DNA from: Pomphorhynchus laevis
Lineage: Eukaryota > Acanthocephala > Palaeacanthocephala > Echinorhynchida > Pomphorhynchidae
Direction of reading: 5' to 3'
Length of the DNA stretch: 64,000 nucleotides
Assembly (NCBI GenBank): GCA_012934845.2
Contig: WNNJ02003330.1
Location: 62,001 to 126,000 of the forward strand
Both the position numbers and the translations under genes were made by a program. The notes beneath the pieces are model-generated. The model ran no database searches. It was not told the origin of the DNA and saw only the letters and a list, made by a program, of their open reading frames with translations. Positions 57,579-64,000 of this stretch are shown piece after piece (the first letter of the stretch is position 1; each line of letters begins with the position of its first letter).

Positions 57579-58046
57579 ATGACACTGATCAAATCTCCTA
57601 AGATTATTTCAATGATTGCTCTTTTGATAAGTTTCGTCAAAAATTGTATTTTTTATTCAGATTTTTTTTATTTAGACATTTTGTTGCCTCCTTTCATCGA
57701 CAATGATGCCGTTCTAAGAATAAGAATTGTGCGTTTATCAATGTTTGAGCCACTTATAAATTTAACTGACCAAGAAATGTCTTTAATTAATTTGGAATAC
57801 ATTAATCAATTTTGGTACATTGTAAAAGTTCACAAAATTGCACGAAAGTTATTTCACAGAGGAGATAGAATTATTTTTATCAACAATTCGGACGCATCAA
57901 AGTTATCTAATCATGAAATTGAACAAATCATGTCAGATTATAGCAATTATTTGGAGATCTGGTTATGTTGGGATCCGGGTAGTGTATATCAACTTTATTT
58001 ATTTGCGAATATTGTTTTTTATTACATCGACAAAATTAATTTATAA
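57579..58046 (+). CDS. hypothetical protein, hydrophobic N-terminus
   Basis: 155 codons from an ATG at 57579, long for such AT-rich DNA. The N-terminus (MTLIKSPKIISMIALLISFV) resembles a signal or anchor segment. Two charged/hydrophobic stretches follow (RIRIVRLSMFEPLINLTDQE, KVHKIARKLFHRGDRIIFIN), then a hydrophobic end. No family is recognised and no Cys pattern is seen. It could be a host gene, an exon or a chance frame. Confidence 0.35.
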   Translation: MTLIKSPKIISMIALLISFVKNCIFYSDFFYLDILLPPFIDNDAVLRIRIVRLSMFEPLINLTDQEMSLINLEYINQFWYIVKVHKIARKLFHRGDRIIFINNSDASKLSNHEIEQIMSDYSNYLEIWLCWDPGSVYQLYLFANIVFYYIDKINL

Positions 58047-58766
58047 AAAATGTAATACATTAATAATTAGTTAAAATAATTTATTTGCACCAAAATAAAT
58101 TATTATAGATGCCTAGCAAATTATATAATTAAGAAAACATTGTTTATCAATGCAACTTGACTTAATAATAACTTTTCTATATATAACATTATCGTATGCA
58201 TATTATATTATCGTTTATATACGATAAAGTCGTAGTGTACTGCTTTGTTACTTCAATGAAAATGTGGTCTGCTGAAAATTTGAATATTTAAACAATACGG
58301 TTATTAAAATTGACATCAATTAATTATAGTACTATTCGAATTGACTTTGATATTCATCTCTTGTATATTTCTATAATATTAGGTTATTTATTTAATAATT
58401 TACTTAATAAATGTAAATCTTTTTTATAATCTACTTGGACGAGTCAAATTTAAGATTTTTCTTTGCATCTTAAATTTGCTTATTGCATTAACGTAATTTA
58501 AATCTGAAATTAAATTTAATTTAAGTTTTTTAAAACTTAAAATTAAATTCTAACTAAATTCATAGTTAATTAATACACACTTTTTAAAAATTAATATTTT
58601 TAATCGAATTATCTTTTCAATTTAACAAGTTTATATTTGCAAGTTTCTTCAAACAAAGAAATTTGTGTATTTTTTAATTATATTTAATTTTAAATAAATT
58701 AAATAACATACTTGATTAATTATTAATTGATAACTATTTAATGAAATTGGCAGACAATTTCTTTAG

Positions 58767-58875
58767 ATCCAGTACTAGAGTTTCTGAAACGAAAGGAAAT
58801 CGAAGGTATTACATATGGATTGTTTAGAAGTAAATCTTTATTGCTTGTTAAAGACCCGCTAAGTCAACGTACATT
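58767..58875 (+). CDS. candidate internal exon, weakly cytochrome P450-like
   Basis: A 109-bp block stands between an acceptor (TTTCTTTAG at 58758-58766) and a donor (ATT/GTAAGC at 58876). It reads PVLEFLKRKEIEGITYGLFR, then SKSLLLVKDPLSQRT. The pattern G-I-x-Y-G-L-F...LLLVKDP resembles the beta-1 region of P450 enzymes (YG..R..P.LLV.DP). Neighbouring exons were not found, so the assignment is tentative. Confidence 0.3.
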
Positions 58876-59249
58876 GTAAGCATTTAAATGAATTTCAGTT
58901 TCAAAATTTGCTTGGCTTTGTGTTGAATCAAATTTTTATTAAATTCTAAGAATTTGTATATTATTTTCAATATTAAATATCAAACTAGGTATTGGCCTGT
59001 TATCATTAAGTTAACTGTAGGTAAAGAGCTTTCAACAGGTAAAGGTGATAAAATAAAATCAAAAATAACTGAATCCATTTTTTAATTTGGAATTTTGGAG
59101 CAGGATCAATAAGCACTAATCAATAAGCACGACAGGTCAGCTTTCATCGACCAGTTCACCCTGTCAGAAATAATGAAACTATAAGTTAGTACGACATCAT
59201 GTTTTGTAAATTTTATATTTTACTATAAATCCTTTTTTTATTATAGTTC
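58876..59249. other. spacer with a LINE D scrap
   Basis: At about 59134-59163 AGGTCAGCTTTC and CGACCAGTTCACC match LINE D near 30418-30443, a 25-30 bp scrap. Otherwise AT-rich and featureless. Confidence 0.5.
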
Positions 59250-62200
59250 ATGCAATATTTCACTATTCTTGACACCTTGTTTCACTACTACTGACACCAT
59301 ATTTCACTACTATTGACACCATATTTCAATATTATTGACAACTTATTTCACTACTACGGACACCATATTTCACTATTATTGACACCGTATTTCACTATCA
59401 TTGATACCATTTTCACAATTATTGACATCATATTTCACCATTATATTAATATTAATATTTTATTTAGCTATTATAAAATTTCACTGTTATTGAACCCATA
59501 TTTCACTATTATTGACACAGTATTTTATTATTGATACAATATTTGGCTATTATTAACACCTTATTTTACTATTATTGACACAATTTTCACAAATATTGAC
59601 ACGGTATTTCACTGTTGTTGACAAAATATTTCACTATTATTGACACTGTATTTTATTATTGATACCATATTTGGCTATTATTGACACCTTATTTCACTAT
59701 TAATGACACCATTTTCACAATTATTGAAACGGTATTTCACTGTTGTTGACAAAATATTTCACTATTATTGACACAGTATTTCATTATTGATACAATATTT
59801 GGGTATTATTAACACCTTATTTTACTATTATTGACACAATTTGCACAAATATTGACACTGTATTTCACTGTTGTTGACAAAATATTTCAATATTATTGAC
59901 AGCGAATTTCATTATTGATACAATATTTGGCTATTATTAACACGTTATTTTACAATTATTGACACAATTTTTACAAATATTGACACTGTATTTCACTGTT
60001 GTTGACAAAATATTTCAATATTATTGACAGCGAATTTCATTATTGATACAATATTTGGCTATTATTAACACCTTATTTTACTATTATTGACACAATTTTT
60101 ACAAATATTGACACGGTATTTTACTGTTGATGACAAAATACTTCAATATTATTGACACAGTATTTCACGATCATTGATATCTTATTTAGCTTTTATAACA
60201 ACCACATTTCAATGTTATTGAACCTATATTTCACTGTTATTAACACCGTATTTTATAAATTACTCCATATTTCACTATTATTGACACCATATTTCACTAT
60301 TATTGACAAAATATTTCGCTATTATTGACACCGTATTTCACGATCATTAATATCTTATTTAGCTATTATTAAAACCTTATTTCACTATTATTGACACCGT
60401 ATTTCACAATCATTGACACCATTTTCACTATCATTGACACCGAAAACCTTCTTTCACTGTTATTGACAAAATATTTCACTATTATTAATACCGTATTTTA
60501 TAATTGACACCATATTTCGCTATTATTGACACCGTATTTCACAATCATTGATATCTTATTTAGCTATTATTAAAACCTTATTTCACTATTATTGACACCA
60601 TATTTCACTATTATTGACACCATTTTCACTATCATTGACACCGAAAACCTTATTTCACTGTTATTGACAAAATATTTCACTATTATTAATACCGTATTTT
60701 ATAATTGACACCATATTTCGCTATTATTGACACCGTATTTCACGATCATTGATATCTTATTTAGCTTTGATAACAACCACATTTCAATGTTATTGAACCT
60801 ATATTTCACTGTTATTAACACCGTATTTTATAAATGACTCCATATTTCACTATTATTGACACCATATTTCACTATTATCGACACCGTATTTCACAATCAT
60901 TGATATCTTATTTAGCTATTATTAAAACCTTATTTCACTACTATTAACACCGTATTTCACAATCATTGACACCATTTTCACTATCATTGACACCGAAAAC
61001 CTTATTTCACTGTTATTGACAAAATATTTCACTATTATTAATACCGTATTTTATAATTGACACCATATTTCGCTATTATTGACACCGTATTTCACGATCA
61101 TTGATATCTTATTTAGCTTTGATAACAACCACATTTCAATGTTATTGAACCTATATTTCACTGTTATTAACACCGTATTTTATAAATGACTCCATATTTC
61201 ACTATTATTGACACCATATTTCACTATTATTGACAAAATATTTCGCTATTATTGACACCGTATTTCACGATCATTAATATCTTATTTAGCTATTATTAAA
61301 ACCTTATTTCACTATTATTGACACCGTATTTCACAATCATTGACACCATTTTCACTATCATTGACACCGAAAACCTTCTTTCACTGTTATTGACAAAATA
61401 TTTCACTATTATTAATACCGTATTTTATAATTGACACCATATTTCGCTATTATTGACACCGTATTTCACAATCATTGATATCTTATTTAGCTATTATTAA
61501 AACCTTATTTCACTATTATTGACACCATATTTCACTATTATTGACACCATTTTCACTATCATTGACACCGAAAACCTTCTTTCACTGTTATTGACAAAAT
61601 ATTTCACTATTATTAATACCGTATTTTATAATTGACACCATATTTCGCTATTATTGACACCGTATTTCACAATCATTGATATCTTATTTAGCTATTATTA
61701 AAACCTTATTTCACTATTATTAACACCGTATTTCACAATCATTGACACCATTTTCACTATCATTGACACCGAAAACCTTATTTCACTGTTATTGACAAAA
61801 TATTTCACTATTATTAATACCGTATTTTATAATTGACACCATATTTCGCTATTATTGACACCGTATTTCACGATCATTGATATCTTATTTAGCTTTGATA
61901 ACAACCACATTTCAATGTTATTGAACCTATATTTCACTGTTATTAACACCGTATTTTATAAATAACTCCATATTTCACTATTATTGACACCATATTTCAC
62001 TATTATTGACAAAATATTTCGCTATTATTGACACCGTATTTCACAATCATTGATATCTTATTTAGCTTTGATAACAACCACATTTCAATGTTATTGAACC
62101 TATATTTCACTGTTATTAACACCGTATTTTATAAATAACTCCATATTTCACTATTATTGACACCATATTTCACTATTATTGACAAAATATTTCGCTATTA

Positions 62201-63500
62201 TTGACACCGTATTTCACGATCATTGATATCTTATTTAGCTATTATTAAAACCTTATTTCACTATTATTGACACCATATTTCACAATCATTGACACCATTT
62301 TCACTATCATTGACACCGAAAACCTTATTTCACTGTTATTGACAAAATATTTCACTATTATTAATACCGTATTTTATAATTGACACCATATTTCGCTATT
62401 ATTGACACCGTATTTCACAATCATTGATATCTTATTTAGCTATTATTAAAACCTTATTTCACTATTATTGACACCATATTTCACTATTATTGACACCATA
62501 TTTCACTATTATTGACACCATTTTCACTATCATTGACACCGAAAACCTTCTTTCACTGTTATTGACAAAATATTTCACTATTATTAATACCGTATTTTAT
62601 AATTGACACCATATTTCGCTATTATTGACACCGTATTTCACAATCATTGATATCTTATTTAGCTTTTATAACAACCACATTTCAATGTTATGGAACCTAT
62701 ATTTCACTGTTATTAACACCGTATTTTATAAATGACTCCATATTTCACTATTATTGACACCATATTTCACTATTATTGACACCGTATTTCACAATCATTG
62801 ATATCTTATTTAGCTATTATTAAAACCTTATTTCACTATTATTGACACCATATTTCGCTATTATTGACACCATTTTCACTATCATTGACACCGAAAACCT
62901 TATTTCACTGTTATTGACAAAATATTTCACTATTATTAATACCGTATTTTATAATTGACACCATATTTCGCTATTATTGACACCGTATTTCACGATCATT
63001 GATATCTTATTTAGCTTTGATAACAACCACATTTCAATGTTATTGAACCTATATTTCACTGTTAACACCGTATTTTATAAATGACTCCATATTTCACTAT
63101 TATTGACACCATATTTCACTATTATTGACACCGTATTTCACAATCATTGATATCTTATTTAGCTATTATTAAAACCTTATTTCACTATTATTGACACCAT
63201 ATTTCGCTATTATTGACACCGTATTTCACAATCATTGACACCATTTTCACTATCATTGACACCGAAAACCTTATTTCACTGTTATTGACAAAATATTACA
63301 CTATTATTCACACCGTATTTTATAATTGACACCAAATTTCGCTATTATTGACACCTTGTTTTACTACTATTGACACCATATTTCACAATACTACAGTAGT
63401 GTGAAATATGGTGTCAACATTTGTGAAACAAGGTGTTTCACTACTATTCACTACTTTTGACACAGTAGTTTCAATACTAATGTGTCAATAGTACAGTAGT
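59250..63500. repeat. satellite array of 22-bp units with higher-order structure
   Basis: About 4.2 kb of the unit ATATTTCACTATTATTGACA plus CC and its variants. The left edge (59250-60150) is irregular. From about 60170 composite blocks of 150-330 bp recur, marked by TCATTGATATCTTATTTAGC (about 17 occurrences) and by TTGACACCGAAAACCTT. Two block types alternate, one with ACAACCACATTTCAATG and one with TATTATTAAAACCTTATTTC. It is non-coding. Confidence 0.95.
63370..63417. repeat. inverted repeat at the end of the satellite
   Basis: TTGACACCATATTTCAC (63370-63386) is followed 14 bases later by its exact reverse complement (63401-63417). The satellite motif thus turns around here and continues briefly in the opposite orientation before ending near 63500. 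Confidence 0.9.
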
Positions 63501-64000
63501 ATTGATACATTACTCAATTAGTATTTGAAGCTTAAAATATGAGTAAAAAAATTAATAAATTGAACCCTTAAATATGACTATATAAACAATTATTTAATCA
63601 AATAAAATCAAGAAATGTCATTGTTTTTCTATCCGTTTGCATATATATCCCTCTACTTGAAACTCATCATTTTTCAATGCGTCTGTAATACATTAAATTC
63701 GTCCTTTTTGCCTAATATAAGTCTTTAAACAAGAAAAATTCCTCATTGGATTTTAGTGTGGTGAATAACTCAGCAAAAATATCAGTATATAGTTTTTGAT
63801 ATATTTTTTGAATTTGCAATTTACACTGACGATTCACATAAAACGATGTTAGTTTGAAACACAAAAATAACTCATTTCAATTTACACATCAAAATTACAG
63901 AAAAAATGATTTTAGTTTGAAACACTAAAATAACTCATCCCATGATTCTTCTCATTTACTAGCCATTGTTCTTAAAAATTATTTTGTATCGAACAGCATC
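63501..64000. other. AT-rich end of window
   Basis: No gene. A short imperfect tandem repeat (TTAGTTTGAAACAC..AAAATAACTCAT, about 63850 and 63912) is the only structure noted. Confidence 0.5.

Noticed and set aside
59313-59534. 73-codon ORF in the satellite
   Set aside because: It is made of satellite units and has no protein features.
59250-63500. CRISPR-like array
   Set aside because: The repeats are contiguous 22-bp satellite units without unique spacers, in an animal genome.

Overview
This is animal (metazoan) nuclear DNA, most likely from an AT-rich invertebrate. The best evidence is one intact host gene at 15841-17880. It encodes an ortholog of the phosphate exporter XPR1 whose C-terminal block is nearly identical to the animal protein. 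Almost everything else is transposable-element debris: non-LTR retrotransposons (LINEs) of several families, Penelope-like elements (PLEs), one Ty3/gypsy-type LTR element, a foldback element and two large tandem-repeat arrays. No prokaryotic operons, CRISPR arrays, rRNA or tRNA genes were recognised. The species cannot be named from this sequence.

Layout. 1-1050: LINE family A on the minus strand, running off the window edge. 3090-3480: a candidate first exon of a host gene (minus). 4599-8279: a broken Ty3/gypsy-type element with 108-bp terminal repeats. 8742-12822: first copy of a 4.1-kb segmental duplication, holding the 3' part of LINE A, an unassigned ORF and part of LINE B; LINE B itself continues to 14346. 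14770-15290: a PLE endonuclease remnant. 15841-17880: XPR1. 17958-22330: two LINE remnants, with a stray 116-bp copy of the XPR1 3' coding end embedded in one. 22330-24146: a 12-bp minisatellite. 24257-28691: LINE A again, leading into the second copy of the segmental duplication. 28740-38400: LINE endonuclease scrap, a nearly complete LINE (family D), an RT/nuclease element fragment and a second, internally deleted LINE D. 38552-39120: foldback element. 40388-40820: two small unassigned ORFs. 40850-43915: a Penelope-like element with its GIY-YIG endonuclease in front of the reverse transcriptase (the permuted Naiad-type order). 44100-48960: fragments of four or more retroelements. 49140-54560: a scrambled field of Naiad-type fragments. 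54590-55800: three copies of a 390-bp tandem repeat with a hammerhead-like core. 57579-58875: two weak host-gene candidates. 59250-63500: a satellite built from 22-bp units.

How the parts relate. XPR1 is the only gene with a clear cellular job (phosphate export across the plasma membrane, sensed through its SPX domain). The rest records repeated retroelement insertion and later rearrangement: a recent segmental duplication with both ends inside LINEs, an apparent gene-conversion patch between its copies, a template-switch hairpin, and capture of an XPR1 fragment beside a LINE tail. The most interesting items are the permuted Penelope-like element and its debris, the 390-bp hammerhead-like tandem repeats close to it, and a family of RT/restriction-like-nuclease elements represented by four scattered fragments.
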